A DNA stretch of 64,000 nt from Rhizobium sp. N324 (GCF_001664485.1 NZ_CP013630.1:2483001-2547000), one strand, 5' to 3'; shown: positions 44,196-53,079, counted from the first letter of the stretch. Program-made: numbers and translations. The notes: generated by a model from the sequence alone, not told the origin.

Positions 44196-45677
44196 TTGAT
44201 CCCGACCGACGCCCATGGCGCCGTGATTTGTCTCCTTGCATCCCGGTTGCCCGTGCCCCGCCTCACACCCATGATCCTTGCGGTCGCCCTGTTCATGGAA
44301 CAGATGGATTCGACCGTCATCGCCACCAGCCTGCCGGCGATAGCGGCCGATATCGGCACCTCGCCGATCGCGTTGAAGCTTGCCGTCACCAGCTATCTCG
44401 TGGCGCTGGCGATCTTCATCCCGATCAGCGGCTGGATGTCGGATCGTTTCGGCGCGCGTAACATCTTCCGCATGGCGATCTTCGTCTTCATGATCGGCTC
44501 GGTCGCCTGCGCCTTTTCCAATTCAATCGCGGCCTTCGTCGTCGCGCGGCTGATCCAGGGCGCCGGCGGCTCGATGATGACGCCGGTCAGCCGCCTGCTG
44601 CTGGTCCGGGCAACGCCGCGCCACGAACTCGTCGATGCCATGGCCTGGCTAACCATTCCGGCGCTGATCGGGCCGATCATGGGTCCGCCGATCGGCGGTT
44701 TCCTCACCACCTATCTCACCTGGCACTGGATCTTCTGGATCAATGTCCCGATCGGCGTGCTCGGCATCATCCTCGTCACGCGTTTCCTGCCGGCGGTCGA
44801 GCCGCGCAGCCCGCGGCCGATGGATTTTCCGGGCTTCTTCCTTTGCGGCATCGGCTTTTCCGGATTCGTCTTCGGCCTCTCGGTGATCAGCCTGCCGGCC
44901 GTGCCGGTGATCTACGGCTATGTCACGGTGGCCGTCGGCATCCTTGCCGGCCTCCTCTATCTCCTGCATGCCCGCCGCGTGCCCTATCCGCTGCTCGATC
45001 CGAAAATGTTCCGCTACCCGATGTTCCGGGCGGCGATCCTCGGCGCCTCGAATTTTCGCATGGGGCTCGGCGCCCTGCCCTTTCTGATGCCGCTCATGTT
45101 GCAGCTCGGCTTCGGCCTGACGCCGCTGCAATCGGGCTCGGTCACCTTCGTCAGCGCGCTCGGCTCGATGGGCTCTAAATTTGCCGCTTCGCGCACCTTC
45201 AATGCCTTCGGCTTCCGCACCGTCACATCGATTACCACCTTGCTTGCGGCAATCTTCCTCGGCATCAATGGCTTCTTCACCACGGAGACGCCGCTGCCGC
45301 TGATCATGGCCTGCCTGCTGATCGGCGGCCTCTTCCGCTCCATGGCCTTTTCGGGCGTCAACGCCATGGCCTTCGGCGATGTCGACGATGCCGACAGCAG
45401 CCAGGCGACCGCGATCAACGCCGTGGCCCAGCGCATCTCCATGGCGATGGGAGTGGCGATCGCCGGCGGCATCCTCGAAATTTCGAGCGGCTTCCATGGC
45501 GGCAGGCTGCTGGTCTCGGATTTCCACACCGCCTTTTTCAGTGTCTCGGCGATTTCGGCGCTGGCCTGCATCACCTTCCTGCGCCTGCCGCGCGACGCCG
45601 GTGCCGAACTGACGACACGGCGCCGCAAGCACCGCCAGGCCGAGCCGGGTGAGGCCATGGCGGAAAACAGCCCTTGA
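44196..45677 (+). CDS. MFS exporter, DHA2 (EmrB/QacA) type
   Basis: 493 residues from TTG 44196; GTG 44253 is also possible and would give a more usual start PRLTPMILAVALFMEQMDS. About 14 hydrophobic helices, with the DHA2 sequences ALFMEQMDSTVIATSLPAIA and GWMSDRFGARNIF (motif A) and ARLIQGAGGSMMTPVSRLL. Likely exports drugs or metabolites across the inner membrane. The coding start is the weak point; no good Shine-Dalgarno is visible for any candidate. Confidence 0.82.
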   Translation: MIPTDAHGAVICLLASRLPVPRLTPMILAVALFMEQMDSTVIATSLPAIAADIGTSPIALKLAVTSYLVALAIFIPISGWMSDRFGARNIFRMAIFVFMIGSVACAFSNSIAAFVVARLIQGAGGSMMTPVSRLLLVRATPRHELVDAMAWLTIPALIGPIMGPPIGGFLTTYLTWHWIFWINVPIGVLGIILVTRFLPAVEPRSPRPMDFPGFFLCGIGFSGFVFGLSVISLPAVPVIYGYVTVAVGILAGLLYLLHARRVPYPLLDPKMFRYPMFRAAILGASNFRMGLGALPFLMPLMLQLGFGLTPLQSGSVTFVSALGSMGSKFAASRTFNAFGFRTVTSITTLLAAIFLGINGFFTTETPLPLIMACLLIGGLFRSMAFSGVNAMAFGDVDDADSSQATAINAVAQRISMAMGVAIAGGILEISSGFHGGRLLVSDFHTAFFSVSAISALACITFLRLPRDAGAELTTRRRKHRQAEPGEAMAENSP

Positions 45678-45878
45678 TCCCGCCGGCCGCCGTTTCGGTA
45701 TCCCATTCCACTTTATGATTTCTTCACACATCGAAGACAGACTGCGTTTGCGCGTTTTGGGTCGCACAGGGGGACATGGGCATGAGTGCTCATGCTGCGA
45801 CCGCCGGCGTGGATGCCTGTATTGATAGGCTGGTCGGGAACATATCCGACTGAGCCCGCGTTTCGAGGCCCCCGCGGC

Positions 45879-47753
45879 ATGTTCCAATTTTTGAAAACGA
45901 TGCCTCTGACAGCCAAGCTGGCGGCGATTATCGTGGCCGTCAACCTTTGCGGCATCTCCGCCTTTGCCACCTACACCTGGATGTATGAAACCAAGGCGTT
46001 GATCGATGGCGCCAAGGCGAACTGGTCCAAGGATGCGGAGCAATTTGCCTCTCTGGCCGCCGGCGGCGTGAAATGGGGCAAGGCGAACGCCGTTCGCGAG
46101 GCCTATTCGCTGTACCGCGACGATCCCTCGCTCGACCTCGTTCAGTTTGCCGCCTTCAACGCCGAACCTGCGGCCGTCGATACATGGACGCGCGACGGCA
46201 TTGACGGTCTGCCGGCAGCCGCCGATCTGGCCAAGCGCCTCAGCGCCAAACCTGAGAAAACGACGATCGACGACAGCGGAGTATCGGCCGGTGTCGTGAC
46301 CATCATCGCACCGCTTCCGCTGGACAAATCGGGCAAGGCGACCGGCTATGTCGTCACCAACTGGTCGGTTGAAAAAATTGCTGCTGAGGTCGAGCAGAAG
46401 GTGCTGATTTCGCTGCTGACGCAGTTCGCGATCACCGCCCTCGCCGTTGTCGCTTTCCTTCTCGCCATGCGCAGCCTCGTCGGCCGCCCTCTCCGGATTC
46501 TCAGCGAGCGGATCAGCGCCTTGCAGAAAGGCGATCTGGCCTCTCCCGTCACTTACAGGGAAAATGGCGACGAGATCGGCTTCCTGGCGCGTGCCCTGGA
46601 AGTTTTCCGTAACGAGGCGATTGCGAAAGTCGAAAGAGAACAGGCTGCGGCCGAGCAGAGCGCCTCGTTCGACGCCGAAAGGGCGCGCAACGCATCCTTG
46701 ACGGAAGAGGCCAGCAACGCGCAGCGGCTGGTCATGACCGCGCTCGCCAATGAATTGGAAAAGCTCGCCGCCGGCGACTTCTCGACACACCTGGCCGATC
46801 TCGGCCCTGAATTCGATAAATTGCGGCAGGATTTCAACCGTATGGTCGAAGCGGTCGCGGCAGCGCTGACCGAGATCAAGATCGCCTCCGTCGCGGTTGA
46901 AGGCGGCTCGAGCGAGCTTGCCTCCTCCGCCGATCAGCTTGCCAAACGCACCGAGCAACAGGCAGCAGCCTTGGAACAGACCGCAGCCGCACTCGATGAG
47001 GTGACCACCACGGTCAGAACATCGTCGCAGCGGGCCGAAAGTGCCGGAAAGCTGGTCGAAGAAACGAAGCGCAGCGCCCATGTCTCGGCGACCGTGGTAC
47101 GCGATGCGATCGGGGCGATGGATCGTATCCAGACCTCCTCGAGCCAAATCGGCCGCATTATCGGCGTCATCGATGAAATCGCTTTCCAGACGAACCTGCT
47201 GGCGTTGAACGCCGGCGTCGAGGCGGCGCGCGCCGGCGAAGCCGGCAAGGGTTTTGCGGTCGTCGCGCAGGAAGTGCGTGAACTCGCCCAGCGTTCCGCC
47301 AATGCGGCAAAGGAAATCAAGAACCTGATCAGCGTCTCCGGCCAGGAAGTGGCGGCCGGCGTCGGGCTGGTGAACGAAACCGGCGATGCCCTGTTGAAGA
47401 TCGAGGAGCAGATCAACCGCATCAGCGACAGTATCGCTTCGATCGTCCAGTCCTACCGCGAACAGGCGACGGGCCTGCAGGAAATCAACGGCGCCATCAA
47501 CCAGATGGATCATGCGACACAGCAAAACGCGGCAATGGTCGAGGAGACCAATGCCGCCTGCCAGGAACTGCGCACGCAGGGACGGCTTCTGCAGGATTCG
47601 GCCGGCAGGTTCACTGTTGGCGCCGCTGCCGCCAGCCAGCCCAAAGCCGCTCAACCCGTTCGTCAATCTCGCCCCGAACCCCGAGCCTTGGTGCAGCGGC
47701 ATGCAGGAAATGCCGCCGTTGCCGCTGCTCCCGGTGCCTGGGAGGAGTTCTGA
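45879..47753 (+). CDS. Methyl-accepting chemotaxis protein
   Basis: 624 residues from ATG 45879. Two transmembrane helices flank a ~160-residue periplasmic sensor; the second is followed by HAMP (~235-285, SERISALQKGDLASPV) and the signalling domain, whose hairpin tip is GVIDEIAFQTNLLALNAGVEAA. The last residues are GAWEEF, an xWxxF-like tail that in other receptors docks CheR/CheB. The ligand is unknown; the periplasmic part carries no known sensor motif. A palindrome at 45780-45795 lies ~85 bases upstream. Confidence 0.93.
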   Translation: MFQFLKTMPLTAKLAAIIVAVNLCGISAFATYTWMYETKALIDGAKANWSKDAEQFASLAAGGVKWGKANAVREAYSLYRDDPSLDLVQFAAFNAEPAAVDTWTRDGIDGLPAAADLAKRLSAKPEKTTIDDSGVSAGVVTIIAPLPLDKSGKATGYVVTNWSVEKIAAEVEQKVLISLLTQFAITALAVVAFLLAMRSLVGRPLRILSERISALQKGDLASPVTYRENGDEIGFLARALEVFRNEAIAKVEREQAAAEQSASFDAERARNASLTEEASNAQRLVMTALANELEKLAAGDFSTHLADLGPEFDKLRQDFNRMVEAVAAALTEIKIASVAVEGGSSELASSADQLAKRTEQQAAALEQTAAALDEVTTTVRTSSQRAESAGKLVEETKRSAHVSATVVRDAIGAMDRIQTSSSQIGRIIGVIDEIAFQTNLLALNAGVEAARAGEAGKGFAVVAQEVRELAQRSANAAKEIKNLISVSGQEVAAGVGLVNETGDALLKIEEQINRISDSIASIVQSYREQATGLQEINGAINQMDHATQQNAAMVEETNAACQELRTQGRLLQDSAGRFTVGAAAASQPKAAQPVRQSRPEPRALVQRHAGNAAVAAAPGAWEEF

Positions 47754-47812
47754 CCTCGTCTTCGTTCGATAGACTTTATTCCTCAGCACCCATAATCAGG
47801 AAGGGAACAGTT

Positions 47813-48394
47813 ATGAAGAAAGTTGTGTCCGCATTTCTTTTGGCCTGCACCGCAATTGCCGTGCCGACGGGCGTATCCATGGCCCAGGATGCGAAACTCG
47901 CCCCGATCTCCGACTACGTCACAAGCGATGTAAAGCCATGGCTTAACGACCCGGTCATCATCGAGGCCATCAAGGCCCAGAATGCCGCAAACGCCAATCT
48001 GGGCCAGGCCGATATCGACGCTCTCGACAAGAAGTGGCGCGCCGAGGTCGATGGGTCCGACCATTCGATGATCGACGGCGTGCTCGGCAATGCCTTGTCG
48101 AAATTCCTTCAGGAAAAGAAAGAGGCTTCCGGCGGCAAGATTGCCGAGATCTTCGTCATGGATGCAAAGGGGCTGAATGTCGGCCAAAGCGATCCCACCT
48201 CCGACTACTGGCAGGGCGATGAAGGCAAGTTCCAGAAATCCTTCGGCGCCGGCAAGGACGCCGTCTTCGTCGATGAGATCGAAAAGGACGAATCGACCCA
48301 GACGCTGCAGTCGCAGGCAAGCGTCACCATATCGGACGACAAGGGAACGCCGATCGGCGCCATCACCGTCGGCGTGAACGTCGACGCTCTCTGA
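47813..48394 (+). CDS. Periplasmic Cache-like protein next to the MCP
   Basis: 193 residues, signal peptide up to SMAQDA, AGGAAGG before the ATG. The mature part has the feel of a Cache/PDC sensor domain (IAEIFVMDAKGLNVGQ, DPTSDYWQGDE, KGTPIGAITVGVNVD), a fold usually found inside receptors. It lies 59 bases after the MCP gene on the same strand. A partnership with that receptor is a reasonable inference, not shown. Confidence 0.7.
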   Translation: MKKVVSAFLLACTAIAVPTGVSMAQDAKLAPISDYVTSDVKPWLNDPVIIEAIKAQNAANANLGQADIDALDKKWRAEVDGSDHSMIDGVLGNALSKFLQEKKEASGGKIAEIFVMDAKGLNVGQSDPTSDYWQGDEGKFQKSFGAGKDAVFVDEIEKDESTQTLQSQASVTISDDKGTPIGAITVGVNVDAL

Positions 48395-48422
48395 TCGTAA
48401 GACCTTATTTGGTTCGTATCTC

Positions 48423-48457
48423 TCGCCCAGAAGCAGCGCGCTTCTGGGCGATTGCTT
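48423..48457 (+). terminator. Strong hairpin after the Cache-like gene
   Basis: Perfect 12-base stem TCGCCCAGAAGC / GCTTCTGGGCGA with a 5-base loop and a short T-rich tail (TTGCTTT). It ends the MCP/Cache unit before the aroG leader. Confidence 0.7.
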
Positions 48458-48516
48458 TAAGCCCTCAGCAGGAACGGTGGCGCCGCGCCGGCGCGCGTGG
48501 CTTTCAGCCCAAAATT

Positions 48517-48549
48517 CTGCGTGACATCACGCAGCCGCGACGATACATA
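48517..48549 (+). promoter_or_regulatory. Predicted aroG promoter overlapped by a palindrome
   Basis: GTGACA at 48521-48526, 17 bases, then TACATA at 48544-48549. An exact palindrome CTGCGTGA-CA-TCACGCAG at 48517-48534 covers the -35. Transcription from this promoter would begin near 48556, at the leader ATG itself. Confidence 0.5.
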
Positions 48550-48555
48550 CGCCTG

Positions 48556-48630
48556 ATGTCGACCGCTTCGATCCACGCCTCGCGTTTTTATTGGTACCGC
48601 TGCTCCCAGCGGATGCGGGTCTATGCGTAA
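48556..48630 (+). CDS. Aromatic attenuator leader peptide upstream of DAHP synthase
   Basis: 24-residue open frame MSTASIHASRFYWYRCSQRM plus RVYA. Codons 11-14 are TTT-TAT-TGG-TAC: Phe, Tyr, Trp, Tyr in a row, with another Tyr near the end. DAHP synthase is the first enzyme leading to exactly these amino acids, so stalling here would report their supply. It has no ribosome site; the predicted transcription start coincides with the ATG, as is known for the leaderless trpL peptide of Sinorhizobium. Two downstream hairpins complete an attenuator (see findings). Confidence 0.75.
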   Translation: MSTASIHASRFYWYRCSQRMRVYA

Positions 48631-48687
48631 CTGAAGTCGACGCGACGACAACCCGAACAGCCGCTAGTCTACCTGGCGGCTTTTTTA
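48597..48687 (+). promoter_or_regulatory. Attenuator hairpins and terminator before the DAHP synthase gene
   Basis: Segment 1:2 is a perfect hairpin CCGCTG-CTCC-CAGCGG (48597-48612) that overlaps the leader just after its aromatic codons. Segment 3:4 is the terminator AGCCGC (48659-48664) / GCGGCT (48676-48681) ending in T6. Segment 2 (AGCGG, 48608-48612) can pair instead with segment 3 (CCGCT, 48661-48665), which would remove the terminator. A ribosome stalled on Phe/Tyr/Trp codons would block 1:2 and favour read-through. Confidence 0.7.
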
Positions 48688-48720
48688 TTCCGCTCGGTAT
48701 GACCAAACAGGAGCCATACC

Positions 48721-49782
48721 GTGTCCGATACCATTGACGATCTCCGTATCCTCGAGATCACCCCGCTGACCAAACCCGCCGATATCATCGCGGAAATCCC
48801 GCGAACCGTTGCCGTCAGCGAGACGGTGACCAGCAATCGCCATGCGATCCATAAGATTCTCGAGGGAGAAGACGACCGCCTGATCGTCGTCATCGGCCCT
48901 TGCTCCATCCATGATCCTGCTGCGGCACGCGAATATGCCGAGCGGATGGCGGAACAGCGGCAGCGCTTCTCCAACGATCTCGAAATCGTCATGCGCGTCT
49001 ATTTCGAAAAGCCCCGCACCACGGTCGGCTGGAAGGGCTTGATGAACGACCCGCATCTCGATGGCAGCTACCGCATCGAGGAAGGGCTTCGGATTGCCAG
49101 ACGCCTGCTGCTCGACGTCAATGCCATGGGCCTGCCCGCCGGCGCCGAATTCCTCGAGACGATCACGCCGCAATACATTGCCGACCTCGTCAGCTGGGGC
49201 GCGATCGGCGCACGCACGACCGAAAGCCAGATCCATCGCCAGCTCGCATCCGGCCTCTCCTGCCCGATCGGCTTCAAGAACGGTACCGACGGCGGCGTCC
49301 GCGTCGCGCTCGACGCCATCCTCGCCGCCTCGCAGCCGCATCATTTCCCCGCCGTCACCAAGGACGGGCAGGCTGCGATTGCTTCAACAAAGGGCAACGA
49401 GGACTGCCAAATCATCCTGCGCGGCGGCAAACAGCCGAACTATGAAGCGGCCGACGTCGAAGCCGTGGTCGGCGAAGCCGTCAAGCTGGGCGTGACCCCG
49501 CGCATCCTGATCGATGCCAGCCATGCCAACAGCAGCAAGGATCCCATGAACCAGCCGCGCGTCGTCAAATCCGTGGCCGCGCAGATCGCCGTCGGCAACC
49601 GCCACATCAAGGGTATGATGATCGAGAGCAACCTCGTCGCCGGCCGCCAGGATCTCGTCCCCGGCAAAACGCTGGTCTACGGCCAATCCATCACCGACGG
49701 CTGCATCGGCTGGGACATGTCGGTTGCGACGCTGGAAGACCTGGCGCAATCCGCCCGCGCCCGGCGCAAGGCAGCCGCTTAA
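48721..49782 (+). CDS. aroG: 3-deoxy-7-phosphoheptulonate (DAHP) synthase, class I
   Basis: 353 residues; GTG 48721, eight bases after AGGAG. Class I (AroFGH-type) motifs: VVIGPCSIHDPAAA, MRVYFEKPRTTVGWKG, SCPIGFKNGTDG and DASHANSSKDP. It condenses phosphoenolpyruvate and erythrose 4-phosphate, the first step of the shikimate pathway. It follows an attenuator containing Phe-Tyr-Trp-Tyr codons. A second, unrelated DAHP synthase is encoded about 7 kb downstream. Its stop codon overlaps that of the convergent beta-propeller gene through TTAA. Confidence 0.95.
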   Translation: MSDTIDDLRILEITPLTKPADIIAEIPRTVAVSETVTSNRHAIHKILEGEDDRLIVVIGPCSIHDPAAAREYAERMAEQRQRFSNDLEIVMRVYFEKPRTTVGWKGLMNDPHLDGSYRIEEGLRIARRLLLDVNAMGLPAGAEFLETITPQYIADLVSWGAIGARTTESQIHRQLASGLSCPIGFKNGTDGGVRVALDAILAASQPHHFPAVTKDGQAAIASTKGNEDCQIILRGGKQPNYEAADVEAVVGEAVKLGVTPRILIDASHANSSKDPMNQPRVVKSVAAQIAVGNRHIKGMMIESNLVAGRQDLVPGKTLVYGQSITDGCIGWDMSVATLEDLAQSARARRKAAA

Positions 49783-50606
49783 GCTTCCGGGAAATAGCGC
49801 ACATAGGCGAATTCCTCGCCATCAGGAGACCAGCAGGGCACGTTGATCGTGCCCTGCCCGCCGAACAGCTCGAACAGCGTCTTCAGATTGCCGCCATCCA
49901 TATCCATCAGCCGCAGCCGCACGTCGAGATCGCGCGGGTGGTCGAAAACCGAGGGGTCGTAGGACAGGATCAGCACCTTGTCGTTCCGGGGCGACGGATG
50001 GGCGAACCAGTTGCCCTGATTGTCCGAGGTCACCTGTTCCAGTCCGCTGCCATCGGGATGGACGCGCCAGATCTGCATCAGCCCGGTGCGGCTGGAATTG
50101 AAATAGATCCATTGTCCGTCGGCCGAATAGTCCGGCCCGTCATTGCGGCCCTCGCCATGCGTCAGCCGCGTCTCGGCGTCGCCATCGACGGAGATCGTGT
50201 AGATGTCGAAGAGGTCGTCGCGGATGCCGCAATAGGCAAGCCGGCGGCCATCCGGAGACCAGCCGTGCCAGTAGGACGGCGCGTTCTCGGTCACGAGCCG
50301 CGGCGTGCCGCCCGCAATCGGCAGGACGTAGATCGTCGACTTGCCGAATTCGGTCTTGTCGGAGATGACGATCTGAGTGCCGTCGGGCGAAATACCGTGA
50401 TCGTTGTTGCAGTTCACGGCAAAGCCGGTATCGACCTTGGTGACTTCGCCGCCATGGAGCGGCAGCCGGTAGAGCAGCCCATCGCCATTCAAAAGCAGGT
50501 AGGAACCGTCAGGCGCGAAGTTCGGCGCCTCCACCAGCGTGTCCGTCTGCCAGACCTCGCGGGCTCTGCCCGTCCTGACATTGTAGATCTCGACCGAGCT
50601 GCGCAT
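49779..50606 (-). CDS. TolB-like beta-propeller protein
   Basis: 275 residues from ATG 50606 after AGAGAGG. Repeated SPDG-type blades are evident (ISPDGTQIVISD, WSPDGRRLAYCG, YSADGQWIYFNS, WSPDGEEFAYVRY), as in the WD40-like domain of TolB, but there is no signal peptide and no TolB N-terminal domain, so it is probably cytoplasmic. Function unknown; transporter names sometimes attached to this family are not supported here. It lies 69 bases downstream of nadE, likely on the same transcript. Confidence 0.75.
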   Translation of the reverse strand: MRSSVEIYNVRTGRAREVWQTDTLVEAPNFAPDGSYLLLNGDGLLYRLPLHGGEVTKVDTGFAVNCNNDHGISPDGTQIVISDKTEFGKSTIYVLPIAGGTPRLVTENAPSYWHGWSPDGRRLAYCGIRDDLFDIYTISVDGDAETRLTHGEGRNDGPDYSADGQWIYFNSSRTGLMQIWRVHPDGSGLEQVTSDNQGNWFAHPSPRNDKVLILSYDPSVFDHPRDLDVRLRLMDMDGGNLKTLFELFGGQGTINVPCWSPDGEEFAYVRYFPEA

Positions 50607-50635
50607 GTTTCCTCTCTCGCATTTCCAGAGCGATA

Positions 50636-50671
50636 GCGTCAGCAATCCCGATGGCGTCAGCAATCCCGATC
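50636..50671. repeat. Two tandem 18-base copies between nadE and the beta-propeller gene
   Basis: GCGTCAGCAATCCCGATG occurs twice in tandem (the second copy ends in C), four bases before the nadE stop codon on the minus strand. It is a simple local duplication. Confidence 0.6.
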
Positions 50672-50675
50672 GCGA

Positions 50676-52355
50676 TTAGCGATCCCGGAACCGGTTGGTG
50701 ATCGGATAGCGCCGGTCGCGGCCGAAATTCTTCTTGGTGATCTTTACGCCCGGCGCCGATTGCCGCCGCTTATATTCGGCAAGATAGAGCAGGTGCTCGA
50801 TGCGATGGACGGTCGCCACATCATGGCCGCGCGCGACGATCTCCTCGACTGCCATCTCCTTCTCCACCAGGCATTCGAGAATATCGTCGAGCACCGGATA
50901 GGGCGGCAGTGAATCCTGATCCTTCTGGTCGGGACGCAGTTCGGCCGACGGCGCCTTGTCGATGATATTGTTCGGGATCACCTCGCCCGACGGCCCCAGC
51001 GCACTTGGCGGCACATTCTCGTTGCGCCAGCGGGCCAGCGCATAGACCTGCATCTTGTAAAGGTCCTTGATCGGATTGAAGCCGCCGTTCATATCACCGT
51101 AAAGCGTGGCGTAGCCCACCGACATTTCAGACTTGTTGCCGGTCGTCACCACCATCGAGCCGAACTTGTTGGAGATCGCCATCAGGATGACGCCGCGCGC
51201 CCGGCTCTGCAGGTTTTCCTCGGTGATGCCGCTATCCGTGCCCGCGAAGAGATCGGACAGCGCGCTGCTGAAGCCCGTCACCGGCTGCTCGATCGGCACG
51301 ATGTCATAGCGGCAGCCGAGCGCCTTTGCGCAATCGGCCGCGTCCTTCAACGAGTCTTCCGATGTGTAGCGGTAGGGCAGCATGACGGTCCGCACCCGCT
51401 CCTCGCCCAGCGCATCGACGGCGATTGCCGTGCAGATCGCCGAGTCGATGCCGCCGGAAAGGCCGAGCACCACCGTCTTGAAGCCGTTCTTGTTGACATA
51501 GTCGCGAAAGCCGAGCAGGCAGGCCCGGTAGTCGGCCTCCTCGCCTTCAGGAATATGCGCCATCGGCCCTTCGGCGCAGTGCCAGCCGGCCTCGCCGCGT
51601 TTCCATGTCGTCACCGCCAGCGCCGTCTCGAACTGGCTCATCTGGAAGGCAAGCGATTTGTCGGCATTGAAGGCGAAACTGGCGCCGTCAAACACCAGTT
51701 CGTCCTGGCCGCCGAGCTGGGCGGCGTAGACCAGCGGCAGGCCGGTCTCGATCACCTGCTTCAGCACCACCTGATGGCGGATATCGACCTTGCCGCGATA
51801 ATAGGGCGAACCGTTCGGCGACAGCAGAATCTCGGCTCCGCTTTCGGCCAGCGTCTCGCAGACGCCGAGATCGCCCCAGATATCTTCGCAGATCGGAATG
51901 CCGATGCGCACGCCGCGGAAATTGACCGGCCCCGGCATGGCGCCCTGGTTGAAGACGCGCTTCTCGTCGAACTCGCCGTAGTTCGGCAGATCGATCTTGT
52001 CGCGCACCGCGATCACCTTGCCGCCGTCCACCACGGCGACGGAATTATAGCGCCCGGTCTCGTCCTGCCGGGGAAAACCGATGAGAACGCCCGGCCCGCC
52101 ATCGGCGGTATCCGCGGCGAGGCTTTCGACCGCCTTCCAGCAGGCGCGGATGAAGGCCGGCTTCAGTACCAGGTCCTCAGGCGGATAGCCGGAAATGAAG
52201 AGTTCGGTCAGGACGAGCAGATGCGCGCCTTCTCGAGCCGCATCGGCGCGCGCTTCGCGTGCCTTGACGAGATTGCCGGCGACATCGCCGACTGTCGGAT
52301 TGAGCTGCCCGATGGCGATACGGAAGATATCAGAAAGAGCGTTTTCCTGTGTCAT
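50676..52355 (-). CDS. nadE: Glutamine-dependent NAD+ synthetase
   Basis: 559 residues, the two-domain glutamine-using form. N-terminal nitrilase-like glutaminase triad E51 (LTELFISG), K120 (RDKIDLPNYGEF) and C156 (IPICEDIW); C-terminal synthetase P-loop SGGIDS at 300-305 and GNKSEMSVGYATLYGD. It amidates nicotinate adenine dinucleotide using ammonia from glutamine, the last step of NAD synthesis. Start MTQENALSDIFRIAIGQ. Confidence 0.95.
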   Translation of the reverse strand: MTQENALSDIFRIAIGQLNPTVGDVAGNLVKAREARADAAREGAHLLVLTELFISGYPPEDLVLKPAFIRACWKAVESLAADTADGGPGVLIGFPRQDETGRYNSVAVVDGGKVIAVRDKIDLPNYGEFDEKRVFNQGAMPGPVNFRGVRIGIPICEDIWGDLGVCETLAESGAEILLSPNGSPYYRGKVDIRHQVVLKQVIETGLPLVYAAQLGGQDELVFDGASFAFNADKSLAFQMSQFETALAVTTWKRGEAGWHCAEGPMAHIPEGEEADYRACLLGFRDYVNKNGFKTVVLGLSGGIDSAICTAIAVDALGEERVRTVMLPYRYTSEDSLKDAADCAKALGCRYDIVPIEQPVTGFSSALSDLFAGTDSGITEENLQSRARGVILMAISNKFGSMVVTTGNKSEMSVGYATLYGDMNGGFNPIKDLYKMQVYALARWRNENVPPSALGPSGEVIPNNIIDKAPSAELRPDQKDQDSLPPYPVLDDILECLVEKEMAVEEIVARGHDVATVHRIEHLLYLAEYKRRQSAPGVKITKKNFGRDRRYPITNRFRDR

Positions 52356-52545
52356 GTCATTTATTTAGCCTGCACCTTCCGCGACCGCAACATGTCCCGC
52401 GGCAAAAGCCGCACCTAGCGGTGACGAAATTTTTATGAACGGACGCGCGATGGTCTCGCGGCATAGACACGCATTGCAATTTGCCGGAGGAGCGGAATAC
52501 TGCCCGAAAAGCGACTGCATCGATAACGGGCACCGGAAACAGGCC

Positions 52546-53076
52546 ATGTCTAATCTCTCGAACTTCATGCACCATCATTTCGACAAGCCGGCCGACGAAC
52601 TCGGCGACATCGAAAAACGCGTGCTGGCGAAGGCGCATGCGCGCAAGGTCATCTCAACCGATGTCAACGCCGCTCTTTCCGCCGAGTCCTCGTTCGGTGA
52701 GCGTGTCGCCGACGGCATCGCCCGCGTCGGCGGTTCCTGGTCCTTCATCCTCGCCTTCCTGGCCTTCCTTGTCGTCTGGACGCTGATCAACACCATCATT
52801 CTGGCAACAGGCGCTTTCGACCCCTACCCCTTTGTTTTCCTCAACCTGATCCTGTCGATGCTCGCCGCCATCCAGGCGCCGATCATCATGATGTCGCAGA
52901 ACCGCCAGGCCGAACGCGACCGCTTCGAGGCCGCCAAGGATTACGAAGTCAATCTTAAGGCAGAGCTCGAGGTGCTCTCCCTGCACCAGAAGATCGACAT
53001 GCGCGTGCTGACCGAGCTGACGGCGCTTCGCGAGGACGTCGCCCGCCTCAGCGCCGATCTTGCCGCCAGGGGCTAA
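52546..53076 (+). CDS. DUF1003 membrane protein
   Basis: 176 residues from ATG 52546 with GGAAAC before it. Two transmembrane helices, about 65-87 and 94-116, then a cytoplasmic helical tail (ERDRFEAAKDYEVNLKAELEVL). The PYPFVFLNLILSMLAAIQAP segment is the DUF1003 hallmark. Function unknown. Divergent from nadE. Confidence 0.88.
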   Translation: MSNLSNFMHHHFDKPADELGDIEKRVLAKAHARKVISTDVNAALSAESSFGERVADGIARVGGSWSFILAFLAFLVVWTLINTIILATGAFDPYPFVFLNLILSMLAAIQAPIIMMSQNRQAERDRFEAAKDYEVNLKAELEVLSLHQKIDMRVLTELTALREDVARLSADLAARG

Positions 53077-53079
53077 AGC

